A DNA stretch of 8,620 nucleotides from Acetobacteraceae bacterium (GCA_947475475.1 CANJOG010000058.1:1-8620); one strand, 5' to 3'; shown: positions 1 through 5,581, counted from the first letter of the stretch. Numbers and translations: made by a program. Notes: generated by a model from the letters alone, not told the origin.

Positions 1-740
1 ACTGGATGCGGGTTACCCTGGCCAGGCTTACCCTCACCACCGCCGTGCGGATGGTCAACCGGGTTCATCACCACGCCACGGTTATGCGGACGACGGCCGA
101 GCCAGCGCGAACGGCCAGCCTTGCCGATATGCTGGTTCATGTTGTCCGGATTGGACACAGCCCCAACAGTCGCCATGCATTCGGCGCGCACCATGCGGAG
201 TTCGCCGGACATCAGCTTGATCTGCGCGTAGCCGGCATCCTTGCCGACCAGCTGCGCATAGTTGCCAGCCGAACGCGCGACCTTGCCGCCAGCGCCCTGC
301 TTCAACTCGATATTGTGCACGATCGTACCCACCGGGATCGCGCCCAACGGCATTGCGTTGCCCGGACGGATATCAACGCGGGCACCGGACACCACCGAGT
401 CCCCCACCTTCAGGCGCTGCGGCGCAATGATGTAGGACAGCTCGCCATCCTGATACTTGATCAGGGCGATGAAGGCCGTGCGGTTCGGATCGTATTCCAG
501 CCGCTCAACAACCGCCGGCATATCAAACTTGCGGCGCTTGAAATCGACCAGGCGATAGGACTGCTTGTGTCCGCCGCCCCGGAACCGAACCGTCGTGCGG
601 CCGTGGTTATTACGACCGCCGGAGCTGCTCTTGCCCTCGGTCAGACCCTTCACCGGCTTGCCCTTGTAGAGCTCGCTGCGGTCGATCAGCACCGTGCCGC
701 GAAGGCTTGGCGTAACCGGATTGAAACTTTTCAGTGCCAT
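1..740 (-). CDS. rplB: 50S ribosomal protein L2 (5' part, runs off window)
   Basis: Large-subunit protein L2 binds 23S rRNA, is needed for subunit association and lies close to the peptidyl-transferase centre. I translated this frame by hand from the ATG at 740-738. It gives 246 uninterrupted residues beginning MALKSFNPVTPSLRG. Conserved L2 blocks are visible: RFRGGGHKQSYR (about 52-63), ALIKYQDGELSYI (92-104), RSAGNYAQLVGKD (156-168) and the C-terminal NPVDHPHGGGEG (226-237). The conserved His 230 in that last block matches the residue implicated in peptidyl transfer. The family is about 275 aa, so roughly 30 C-terminal residues lie beyond position 1. The start lies 23 nt after the rplW stop and is preceded by a modest Shine-Dalgarno, AAAGGTAG. 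It is the last visible gene of the merged str/S10 operon; rpsS would be expected next. The GKPGQGNPHP tail segment is typical of Acetobacteraceae-like alphaproteobacteria (from memory). Confidence 0.97.
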   Translation of the reverse strand, partial: MALKSFNPVTPSLRGTVLIDRSELYKGKPVKGLTEGKSSSGGRNNHGRTTVRFRGGGHKQSYRLVDFKRRKFDMPAVVERLEYDPNRTAFIALIKYQDGELSYIIAPQRLKVGDSVVSGARVDIRPGNAMPLGAIPVGTIVHNIELKQGAGGKVARSAGNYAQLVGKDAGYAQIKLMSGELRMVRAECMATVGAVSNPDNMNQHIGKAGRSRWLGRRPHNRGVVMNPVDHPHGGGEGKPGQGNPHP

Positions 741-763
741 TTCGTACTACCTTTGGCGCTGCG

Positions 764-1111
764 TCAGGCGACTTGAGCGGTGAAGTCGATCACATGGCCC
801 GGCTGGAGCTGGACCACAGCCTTCTTCACATCCGAACGTTGACCAGGACGGCCACGGAAGCGCTTCGTCTTGCCCTTTTGGACCAGCGTATTGACCGCCA
901 ACACCTTCACGCCGAACAGACCTTCGATCGCCGCCTTGATTTCCGGCTTCGTGGCATCGAGCGAGACGGAAAACACCACCTGGCTCAGCTCGTTCAGCAT
1001 CGTGGCCTTTTCGGTGATTACCGGGCCACGGATGAGATCATACATCGCCGGGCGGCTGAGCTTCGCAGCGCGAGCGCGCGGAGCGGCCGACTTGGTGCTC
1101 GCGGTGCTCAT
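764..1111 (-). CDS. rplW: 50S ribosomal protein L23
   Basis: L23 (115 aa) sits at the exit of the nascent-peptide tunnel and docks trigger factor and SRP. Family blocks are visible: IRGPVITEKAT (27-37), LFGVKVLAVNT (65-75) and the basic rRNA-binding loop KGKTKRFRG (79-87). The protein is about 15 residues longer than the usual 100 aa because of a basic, Ala-rich N-terminal tail (residues 1-22). I prefer this upstream start to Met23 because its ATG overlaps the rplD stop as ATGA, and AAGGAG lies just upstream inside the rplD 3' end. Met23 has no visible Shine-Dalgarno. The 4-nt overlap suggests translational coupling to rplD. The stop is TGA. Confidence 0.96.
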   Translation of the reverse strand: MSTASTKSAAPRARAAKLSRPAMYDLIRGPVITEKATMLNELSQVVFSVSLDATKPEIKAAIEGLFGVKVLAVNTLVQKGKTKRFRGRPGQRSDVKKAVVQLQPGHVIDFTAQVA

Positions 1112-1719
1112 GCGAGTCTCTCCTTAAGGCCTTCGACGCCGGCGCGGGTAATGGCCAGAACGTCATGGCGCAGGATGTCATAGACATTGGCGCCAACCGT
1201 CGGCAGCGCGTCGACCTTAGGTAGATTGGCACTAGCGCGCGCGAAGCCCTCGGACACGGTCGCGTCCACGATCAATGCAGACTCCCAACCGAGCGCCTTG
1301 AGCTGAGCCACCAAATCCTTCGTCTTGGCACCTTCAGCGGCGTCAAGAACAACCAGCTTGCCCTCGGCCTGCTTCTGCGACAGAGCCGAAATGAGCCCCA
1401 AGCGGCGCACCTTCTTCGGCAGGTCATAGCCATGATCGCGAACGACCGGGCCATGGACAACACCGCCGGTGCGGAACTGCGGAGCGCGCAAGCTGCCCTG
1501 ACGAGCGTTACCCGTGCCCTTCTGCTTGAACGGCTTCTTCGTGGTGCCGGACACTTCGCCCATACCCTTGGTACGGTGGGTGCCAGCGCGGCGTTTGGCG
1601 AGCTGCCAATGCACCACACGTGCCATGATATCCGCCCGCGGTTCGGTGCCGAAAATATCTTCCGGCAACTCGATCGAGCCGGAAGCGGCACCCGCGAGGG
1701 TTTTGACCTCGATCTGCAT
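1108..1719 (-). CDS. rplD: 50S ribosomal protein L4
   Basis: L4 (203 aa, close to the family norm) binds 23S rRNA early in assembly, and its long loop lines the nascent-peptide tunnel. The loop is recognisable as KPFKQKGTGNARQGSLRAPQ (62-81), with the Lys/Gly residues associated with macrolide sensitivity intact. The globular alpha/beta domain follows, with LGLISALSQK (107-116) and the C-terminal TVGANVYDILRHDVLAI segment. The start lies 11 nt after the rplC stop, and a GAGGGG Shine-Dalgarno overlaps that TGA. In E. coli, L4 represses its own operon by acting on a leader before rpsJ. No room for such a leader exists here (43 nt between tuf and rpsJ), so regulation probably differs; that last point is inference. 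Confidence 0.97.
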   Translation of the reverse strand: MQIEVKTLAGAASGSIELPEDIFGTEPRADIMARVVHWQLAKRRAGTHRTKGMGEVSGTTKKPFKQKGTGNARQGSLRAPQFRTGGVVHGPVVRDHGYDLPKKVRRLGLISALSQKQAEGKLVVLDAAEGAKTKDLVAQLKALGWESALIVDATVSEGFARASANLPKVDALPTVGANVYDILRHDVLAITRAGVEGLKERLA

Positions 1720-1730
1720 CGTCTATCCCC

Positions 1731-2405
1731 TCAGCCTGCCAACGCGGCCGGATACGGCGCGTCGGCCGGGCGCGCACGCTTGATCGCGTCGCGGACCCGC
1801 ACATAGGTCCCTGCCGAACCCGGCACGGCACCCTTGATCATGATCAGGCCACGGTCGGCATCGACTGCTGCCACCACGAGATTGAGCGTGGTGATGCGGT
1901 CCTGCCCGAGATGACCGGCCATCTTCTTGTTCTTGAAGGTCTTGCCCGGATCCTGGCGATTACCCGTCGAGCCGAGGCTACGATGGGAGATCGACACGCC
2001 GTGGGAGGCTTCAAGGCCGGAGAAGTTCCAGCGCTTCATACCACCGGCAAAACCCTTGCCCTTCGAGGTAGAGGTCACATCCACCTTCTGGCCCACCACG
2101 AAATGCGCGGCGGAGAGGGTTGCCCCCGGCTCCAGCATCGCATCGGTGGCCACGCGGAATTCGGTCAGCTTGAGCTTGGGCTCAACCTTCGCCGCCGCGT
2201 AATGGCCCTTGTTAGGCTTGGACACGTTCTTCACCTTGGCGCGGCCCCAGCCGAGCTGGACGGCAGTATAGCCGTCCTTCTCCTCGGTGCGCGTCGACAC
2301 AACCTGAACCTCATCGAGGTGCAGGACGGTGACAGGAACGTGCGTCCCATCGTCCTTAAACAGCCGGGTCATCCCCAGCTTCTTTGCGATCAAACCGGTG
2401 CGCAT
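1731..2405 (-). CDS. rplC: 50S ribosomal protein L3
   Basis: L3 (224 aa) is a primary 23S rRNA binder that initiates large-subunit assembly and reaches toward the peptidyl-transferase centre. The N-terminus MRTGLIAKKLGMTRLF is diagnostic. The extended loop contains TSKGKGFAGGMKRWNFSG (113-130) and HRSLGSTGNRQDPGKTFKNK (141-160). Gln151 in GNRQDPG aligns with the E. coli glutamine methylated by PrmB. The protein is about 15 residues longer than E. coli L3, mainly through an Ala/Pro-rich C-terminal tail (ARPADAPYPAALAG), as is common in alphaproteobacteria. It starts 11 nt after rpsJ, whose TAA stop forms part of the TAAGG Shine-Dalgarno. Confidence 0.97.
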   Translation of the reverse strand: MRTGLIAKKLGMTRLFKDDGTHVPVTVLHLDEVQVVSTRTEEKDGYTAVQLGWGRAKVKNVSKPNKGHYAAAKVEPKLKLTEFRVATDAMLEPGATLSAAHFVVGQKVDVTSTSKGKGFAGGMKRWNFSGLEASHGVSISHRSLGSTGNRQDPGKTFKNKKMAGHLGQDRITTLNLVVAAVDADRGLIMIKGAVPGSAGTYVRVRDAIKRARPADAPYPAALAG

Positions 2406-2416
2406 GATGACCAGCC

Positions 2417-2725
2417 TTAGAGCTTAATCTCGACGTCCACGCCGGCGGCGAGGTCGAGCTTCATGAGCGCGTCCACCGTTTGCGGCGTGGGGTCGACGAT
2501 GTCGAGCAGACGGCGATGGGTCCGGATTTCGAACTGCTCGCGGCTTTTCTTATCGACATGGGGCGAACGGTTCACAGTGAAACGCTCGATATGGGTCGGC
2601 AGCGGGATTGGTCCGCGAACCCGGGCACCCGTGCGCTTGGCCGTGTTAACAATCTCCTTCGTGCTGTTATCCAGCACGCGGTGATCGTAGGCCTTGAGGC
2701 GGATGCGGATGTTCTGATTGTCCAT
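2417..2725 (-). CDS. rpsJ: 30S ribosomal protein S10 / transcription antitermination factor NusE
   Basis: S10 (102 aa) is a 30S head protein. As NusE it also pairs with NusB in antitermination and bridges NusG to the ribosome. The sequence starts MDNQNIRIRLKAYDHRVLD and contains PLPTHIERFTVNRSPHVDKK (41-60), the ribosome-binding loop, then SREQFEIRTHRRLLDIV (61-77). The frame stays open upstream to 2845, but the extra 40 residues overlap the tuf 3' end, resemble no S10, and would make the protein far too long. The ATG at 2725 with upstream GGAAG gives the normal family length. It follows tuf by 43 nt with no strong promoter seen, so it is most likely transcribed from the rpsL promoter. The stop is TAA. 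Confidence 0.97.
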   Translation of the reverse strand: MDNQNIRIRLKAYDHRVLDNSTKEIVNTAKRTGARVRGPIPLPTHIERFTVNRSPHVDKKSREQFEIRTHRRLLDIVDPTPQTVDALMKLDLAAGVDVEIKL

Positions 2726-2749
2726 CTTAGTCTTCCAGGTTCGCGGATC

Positions 2750-2766
2750 CGATCGTCGCTCGATCG
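2750..2766 (-). repeat. Small hairpin in the tuf-rpsJ gap
   Basis: An inverted repeat CGATCG / 5-nt loop / CGATCG lies entirely in the 43-nt gap between tuf and rpsJ, next to the 8-bp palindrome CGGATCCG (2744-2751). There is no T-run after it in the transcript, so it is not an intrinsic terminator. It could be an RNA processing or stability element, or chance in GATC-rich DNA. Confidence 0.35.
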
Positions 2767-2768
2767 TA

Positions 2769-3959
2769 TTAGGCGGTGATCGAGGCGACGACGCCGGCGC
2801 CGACGGTGCGGCCGCCTTCACGAATGGCGAAGCGCAGGCCTTCATCCATGGCGATCGGTGCGATCAACTCGACATCCATCGCCACGTTATCGCCCGGCAT
2901 CACCATTTCCACACCTTCCGGCAGGCTGACCACGCCGGTCACGTCGGTGGTGCGGAAGTAGAACTGCGGACGATAATTGGTGAAGAACGGCGTGTGACGG
3001 CCACCCTCTTCCTTCGTCAGGATGTAGGCTTCAGCCTTGAACTTCGTGTGCGGCGTGATCGAGCCCGGCTTGGCCAGAACCTGGCCGCGCTCGACGTCTT
3101 CACGCTTGGTGCCACGCAGCAGAGCGCCAATGTTATCGCCAGCCTGGCCCTGATCGAGCAGCTTGCGGAACATCTCGACGCCGGTGACGATCGTCTTCAC
3201 GGTCGCCTTCAGGCCAATGATTTCGACTTCCTCGCCAACCTTCACGATGCCGCGCTCGACGCGACCGGTCACCACGGTGCCACGGCCAGAGATCGAGAAC
3301 ACGTCTTCAACCGGCATCAGGAACGGCTTGTCGATCGCACGTTCCGGCTGCGGGATATAGGCGTCAACCGCGGCCATCAGTGCCAGAATGGCCTGCTCAC
3401 CGAGTTCCGGCTGCGTGTCGTTCAGCGCGCAGAGCGCCGAGCCCTTGATGATCGGGATATCGTCGCCGGGATACTGGTAGGAAGAGAGCAACTCGCGCAC
3501 TTCCATCTCGACCAGTTCGAGCAACTCCGGATCGTCCACCATGTCAACCTTGTTCAGGAAGACAACGAGGGCCGGCACGCCGACCTGGCGGGCGAGCAGG
3601 ATGTGCTCACGGGTCTGCGGCATCGGGCCGTCAGCGGCGGACACGACCAGGATCGCGCCGTCCATCTGCGCGGCGCCGGTGATCATGTTCTTCACTTAGT
3701 CAGCGTGGCCGGGGCAATCGACGTGGGCGTAGTGGCGGTTCGCGGTCTCGTATTCGACGTGAGCGGTAGAGATCGTGATGCCACGAGCGCGCTCTTCGGG
3801 TGCCTTGTCGATCATGTCGTAGGCAGTGAAGGTCGCGCCGCCAGACTTCGCCAGAATCTTGGTGATTGCTGCCGTTAGCGACGTCTTGCCATGGTCAACG
3901 TGACCAATGGTGCCGATGTTGCAGTGCGGCTTATTGCGCTCGAATTTCGCCTTGGCCAT
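2769..3959 (-). pseudogene. tuf: Elongation factor Tu with in-frame stop at codon 88
   Basis: EF-Tu is the GTPase that delivers aminoacyl-tRNA to the ribosomal A site. The frame from the ATG at 3959 to the TAA at 2769 spans 396 sense-length codons, exactly the family length. It is interrupted by TAA at 3698-3696 (codon 88). Upstream of the stop lie G1 GHVDHGKT (19-26), switch I RGITI (59-63) and G3 DCPG (81-84) with catalytic His85. Downstream, the frame resumes at once with VKNMITGAAQMDG, then G4 NKVD (136-139), G5 SAL (173-175), domain 2 (SISGRGTVVTGRVERG) and domain 3 ending VGAGVVASITA. The family has Tyr at residue 88 (HADYVKN), so a single TAC-to-TAA change explains the lesion. No other damage is seen, which points to a very recent mutation, a redundant second tuf copy, or a sequence error. 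As written, it encodes only an inactive 87-aa fragment. Confidence 0.9.
3696..3698 (-). other. Premature TAA stop codon inside tuf
   Basis: The plus strand reads TTA where GTA (Tyr codon TAC on the minus strand) is expected in the invariant HAD-Tyr-VKN motif. The next codon is GTG (Val89), so the distal 308 codons form an open frame directly after the stop. No Shine-Dalgarno is visible before that GTG. Reinitiation there would in any case yield a protein without the G1 to G3 GTPase motifs. Confidence 0.93.
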
Positions 3960-3974
3960 CGTACTGTCTCCGTG

Positions 3975-3990
3975 CCCGAGCCATATCGGG
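3975..3990 (-). repeat. Hairpin upstream of the tuf ribosome binding site
   Basis: A 5-bp stem (CCCGA / TCGGG) with a 6-nt loop lies about 15 nt before the tuf start and just upstream of its GGAG Shine-Dalgarno. It could affect tuf translation initiation, but the stem is short and could be chance. Confidence 0.3.
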
Positions 3991-4007
3991 TTGGGTTGTC
4001 AGTGTTA

Positions 4008-4024
4008 CCCGTGCGGCGCACGGG
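4008..4024 (-). repeat. GC-rich hairpin in the rpsG-tuf gap, where fusA is usually found
   Basis: A perfect 7-bp stem CCCGTGC / GCACGGG with a 3-nt loop lies in the 86-nt gap between rpsG and tuf. No T-run follows on the minus strand, so it is not a classical terminator. It may stabilise or punctuate the transcript between the ribosomal genes and tuf. No recognisable remnant of fusA is present in this gap. Confidence 0.4.
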
Positions 4025-4045
4025 CGTGGTGGGTGGTTCTCGGGA

Positions 4046-4522
4046 CTACCAGCGATAATGGCTGAAGGCCTTATTGGCCTCTGCCATGCGATGCGTGTCT
4101 TCCCGCTTCTTAACGGCCGAGCCACGGTTGTTCACCGCGTCCAGCAGCTCATTCGAAAGCCGCTCTTCCATCGTGTGCTCACCGCGCTTGCGGGAAGCAT
4201 CGATAATCCAGCGAATGGCCAGCGCCTGCCGGCGATCCGTGCGGACTTCCACCGGAACCTGGTAGGTCGCACCACCAACGCGGCGGGAGCGGACCTCGAC
4301 GGCCGGCTTCACATTATCCAGGGCCTCGTGGAACATGCGGACCGGATCGGCCTGCTGTCCACCGCGCTTCTTCATCACGTCGAGAGCGCCATAGACGATC
4401 CCTTCCGCGACAGACTTCTTGCCATCATACATCAGCGCATTCATGAAGCGCGTGATGACGATATCGCCGAACTTGGGGTCCGGCAGGATTTCGCGCTTAA
4501 CCGCGCGGCGGCGACGAGACAT
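4046..4522 (-). CDS. rpsG: 30S ribosomal protein S7
   Basis: S7 (158 aa) nucleates assembly of the 30S head by binding the 3' domain of 16S rRNA and contacts E-site tRNA. Family features are visible: the basic N-terminus MSRRRRAVKREILPDP, FGDIVITRFMNALMYDGKK (18-36), the beta-hairpin RRVGGATYQVPVEVR (80-94) and the C-terminal KKREDTHRMAEANKAF (138-153). The start follows rpsL by 12 nt, and its Shine-Dalgarno AAGGAG overlaps the rpsL TAA stop, implying coupled translation. It ends in TAG. In E. coli, S7 represses the str operon at the rpsL-rpsG junction; here that junction is only 12 nt, so an E. coli-like S7 site is unlikely. fusA normally follows but tuf does so instead. Confidence 0.97.
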   Translation of the reverse strand: MSRRRRAVKREILPDPKFGDIVITRFMNALMYDGKKSVAEGIVYGALDVMKKRGGQQADPVRMFHEALDNVKPAVEVRSRRVGGATYQVPVEVRTDRRQALAIRWIIDASRKRGEHTMEERLSNELLDAVNNRGSAVKKREDTHRMAEANKAFSHYRW

Positions 4523-4534
4523 CGCGCCCTCTCC

Positions 4535-4906
4535 TTACTTCGGCCGCTTCGCGCCGTACAGCGACCGGCGCTGACGACGCTTAGCAATGCCCTGGGTGTC
4601 CAGCACGCCGCGCAGGATATGGTAGCGCACGCCCGGAAGATCCTTCACGCGACCGCCACGGATCAGCACGACGCTGTGTTCCTGGAGGTTGTGACCCTCG
4701 CCGGGGATGTAGCTCACCACTTCGTAGCCGTTCGTCAGGCGCACCTTGGCCACCTTACGAAGGGCCGAGTTCGGCTTCTTCGGAGTGGTTGTATAGACGC
4801 GAGTGCAAACGCCACGCTTCTGCGGGCAGCCTTGCAACGCCGGCACCTTATTGCGCGAACTACGCGGCTCGCGCCCCTTGGCGATCAACTGGTTGATGGT
4901 CGGCAT
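4535..4906 (-). CDS. rpsL: 30S ribosomal protein S12
   Basis: S12 (123 aa, exact family length) sits at the decoding centre and controls accuracy. The sequence starts MPTINQLIAKGREPR and contains VYTTTPKKPNSALRKVAKVR (37-56) and IRGGRVKDLPGVRYH (82-96). The streptomycin-determining residues are wild type, Lys43 (TPKKPN) and Lys88 (GRVKDLPG). Asp89, the residue that is methylthiolated by RimO in other bacteria, is also present. It is the first gene of the operon. Its ATG at 4906 is preceded by GGAAGAGG and by a leader of about 200 nt from the promoter at 5121-5149. The stop is TAA. Confidence 0.98.
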   Translation of the reverse strand: MPTINQLIAKGREPRSSRNKVPALQGCPQKRGVCTRVYTTTPKKPNSALRKVAKVRLTNGYEVVSYIPGEGHNLQEHSVVLIRGGRVKDLPGVRYHILRGVLDTQGIAKRRQRRSLYGAKRPK

Positions 4907-5114
4907 CAGGCCTCTTCCGATCCTTAGCAGCTAAATCTTTGATCCGACCGACCTTGTAGGTCGCCGCCTCCGCACAACGAAGGACCGCAGGCGAGCGGCT
5001 ATGCCGCCCCGCGGGCCGAGCGAATGCTTGTGGCCTTGGCCCACCGGATAGTCCGGCGACGGCGCCACGAGCGTTGCTGTGCAAAAACGGCCAATCCCTT
5101 GGGGTCTGCCGAGG
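4907..5114 (-). other. Predicted 5' leader of the rpsL operon
   Basis: If transcription begins about 7 nt after the -10 box at 5121-5126, the rpsL mRNA has a leader of roughly 208 nt. It is GC-rich and holds several short stems. CGACC/GGTCG with a 5-nt loop is at 4949-4963. CCGGA/TCCGG with a 3-nt loop is near 5045-5060. GCGGC/GCCGC is near 4990-5010. A short TTAG-CTG-CTAA palindrome (4924-4934) lies just before the Shine-Dalgarno. I see no convincing leader peptide. The start point and folding are inferred; a regulatory role is possible but unproven. Confidence 0.45.
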
Positions 5115-5120
5115 GGGCGG

Positions 5121-5149
5121 AACCTAGATGCGAGGCGGGGGTGAGTCAA
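5121..5149 (-). promoter_or_regulatory. Sigma70-type promoter of the rpsL (str/S10) operon
   Basis: On the minus strand, TTGACT (5149-5144) is followed by exactly 17 nt and then TAGGTT (5126-5121). The -35 box matches the consensus at 5 of 6 positions and the -10 at 4 of 6. The bases after the -10 (CCGCCCC) form a GC-rich discriminator, typical of stringently controlled ribosomal promoters. It lies between the rpoC terminator and rpsL, where the operon promoter is expected. Confidence 0.75.
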
Positions 5150-5440
5150 GGCTGTTAAGGACTAATGCGAGCCGGATTGCGCATAGCATGGCTGCATTGC
5201 CGGTGCGCTTTGCGCCTTGCGTGAACTGGCGCGCTTGCTGTGGCGACCGAAATCACGAGTCAGAGACAGGCAAGGACCGTCCGCTTATATAAAAGTACGC
5301 GCGACACGCCAAGTTTCGGGTTTGGCCAACAGCTTCACGGTCAAGTTCGCAGGGCAGGCCGCACATTTTGTGACGACTGCAGGGTCCTTAGCGCCACCGT
5401 AGCGTTCGCGACGATGGCTTGGCCACGGGCTGGGTGATGG
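5150..5440. other. Intergenic stretch without a recognisable gene
   Basis: Between the main rpsL promoter and the hairpins downstream of rpoC I find no protein with family resemblance on either strand and no tRNA-like cloverleaf. Two overlapping short plus-strand frames (about 60 aa each, 5217-5437) have no clear ribosome binding site and no recognisable sequence. The only interpretable element is the promoter candidate at 5284-5312. Confidence 0.6.
5284..5312 (-). promoter_or_regulatory. Candidate second upstream promoter for the rpsL operon
   Basis: TTGGCG (5312-5307), a 17-nt spacer and TATAAG (5289-5284) form a plausible sigma70 promoter on the minus strand. The -10 is near consensus (5 of 6) and sits in the only AT-rich patch of the intergenic region; the -35 is weaker (4 of 6). 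No gene or terminator is seen between it and the nearer promoter, so it would give a second rpsL transcript with a leader of about 370 nt, or a small RNA. Confidence 0.4.
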
Positions 5441-5444
5441 GCAG

Positions 5445-5484
5445 TGCGTCGCCCGGATGACCTTTATTTGCTCCGGGCGACGCA
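5445..5484. repeat. Perfect 13-bp inverted repeat with 14-nt loop
   Basis: TGCGTCGCCCGGA (5445-5457) and its exact reverse complement (5472-5484) flank a 14-nt AT-rich loop. The long perfect stem is unlikely to be chance and is stable on either strand. The loop reads TGACCTTTATTTGC on the plus strand. There is no T-run typical of a terminator on the minus side, and only TTT a few bases downstream on the plus side. It could be a transcript 3' end structure, a small RNA or a dispersed palindromic repeat. Confidence 0.65.
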
Positions 5485-5490
5485 GGCTTT

Positions 5491-5509
5491 GGGCCCCTCG
5501 TTGGGGCCC
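5491..5509. repeat. GC hairpin between rpoC terminator and the 13-bp repeat
   Basis: GGGCCCC (5491-5497) and GGGGCCC (5503-5509) form a perfect 7-bp all-GC stem with a 5-nt loop. It lies 14 nt beyond the rpoC terminator in the direction of transcription. It may be a backup element for transcript ending; no T-run follows on the minus strand. Confidence 0.45.
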
Positions 5510-5523
5510 GGAACATGGCATAG

Positions 5524-5556
5524 AAAAAGGGCCGGCACCTCACGGCACCGGCCCTT
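5524..5556 (-). terminator. Intrinsic terminator of the rpoBC operon
   Basis: Starting 25 nt after the rpoC stop, the minus-strand RNA can form a stem AAGGGCCGG / CCGGCCCUU. It is extended by two G-U wobble pairs and two C-G pairs to 13 bp, closed by a GUGA (GNRA-type) tetraloop and followed by a U-run (UUUUU counting the two paired U). On the plus strand the wobble pairs become C-A mismatches and the stem is followed by CCC, so the terminator works only in the rpoC direction. Confidence 0.92.
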
Positions 5557-5581
5557 CCCAGCTCAATCAACCAAGCGAGGC

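Noticed and set aside
2726..2845. N-terminal extension of S10 to an upstream ATG at 2845.
   Set aside because: It overlaps the tuf 3' end, adds 40 residues unlike any S10, and the ATG at 2725 gives the normal length with a ribosome binding site.
2769..3695. Distal tuf frame as an independent gene starting at GTG 3695.
   Set aside because: It lacks the G1 to G3 GTPase motifs, has no Shine-Dalgarno, and begins mid-motif directly after the stop; it is the remainder of the interrupted tuf.
3696..3698. TAA recoded as Tyr or read through as a genetic-code variant.
   Set aside because: TAA ends rpoC, rpsL, rpsJ and tuf itself at the expected C-termini, and TAG and TGA also serve as stops, so the standard code is in use.
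2718..3878. Long plus-strand open frame (386 codons) opposite tuf, along with similar long plus-strand frames at 3866-4927 and 6-776.
   Set aside because: They lie entirely antisense to well-recognised conserved genes, are rich in His/Arg/Ala as expected from GC-rich complement reading, and resemble no protein family.
4535..4906. Possible streptomycin-resistance allele of rpsL.
   Set aside because: The key residues Lys43 and Lys88 are wild type.
4860..5149. Short minus-strand frames in the rpsL leader (74 and 72 codons) as leader peptides.
   Set aside because: They are low-complexity in GC-rich DNA, lack clear ribosome binding sites, and one overlaps the rpsL start out of frame; neither resembles a known leader peptide.
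5217..5437. Overlapping plus-strand short frames as a small gene.
   Set aside because: They have no ribosome binding site and no recognisable sequence, and they overlap a promoter candidate on the other strand.
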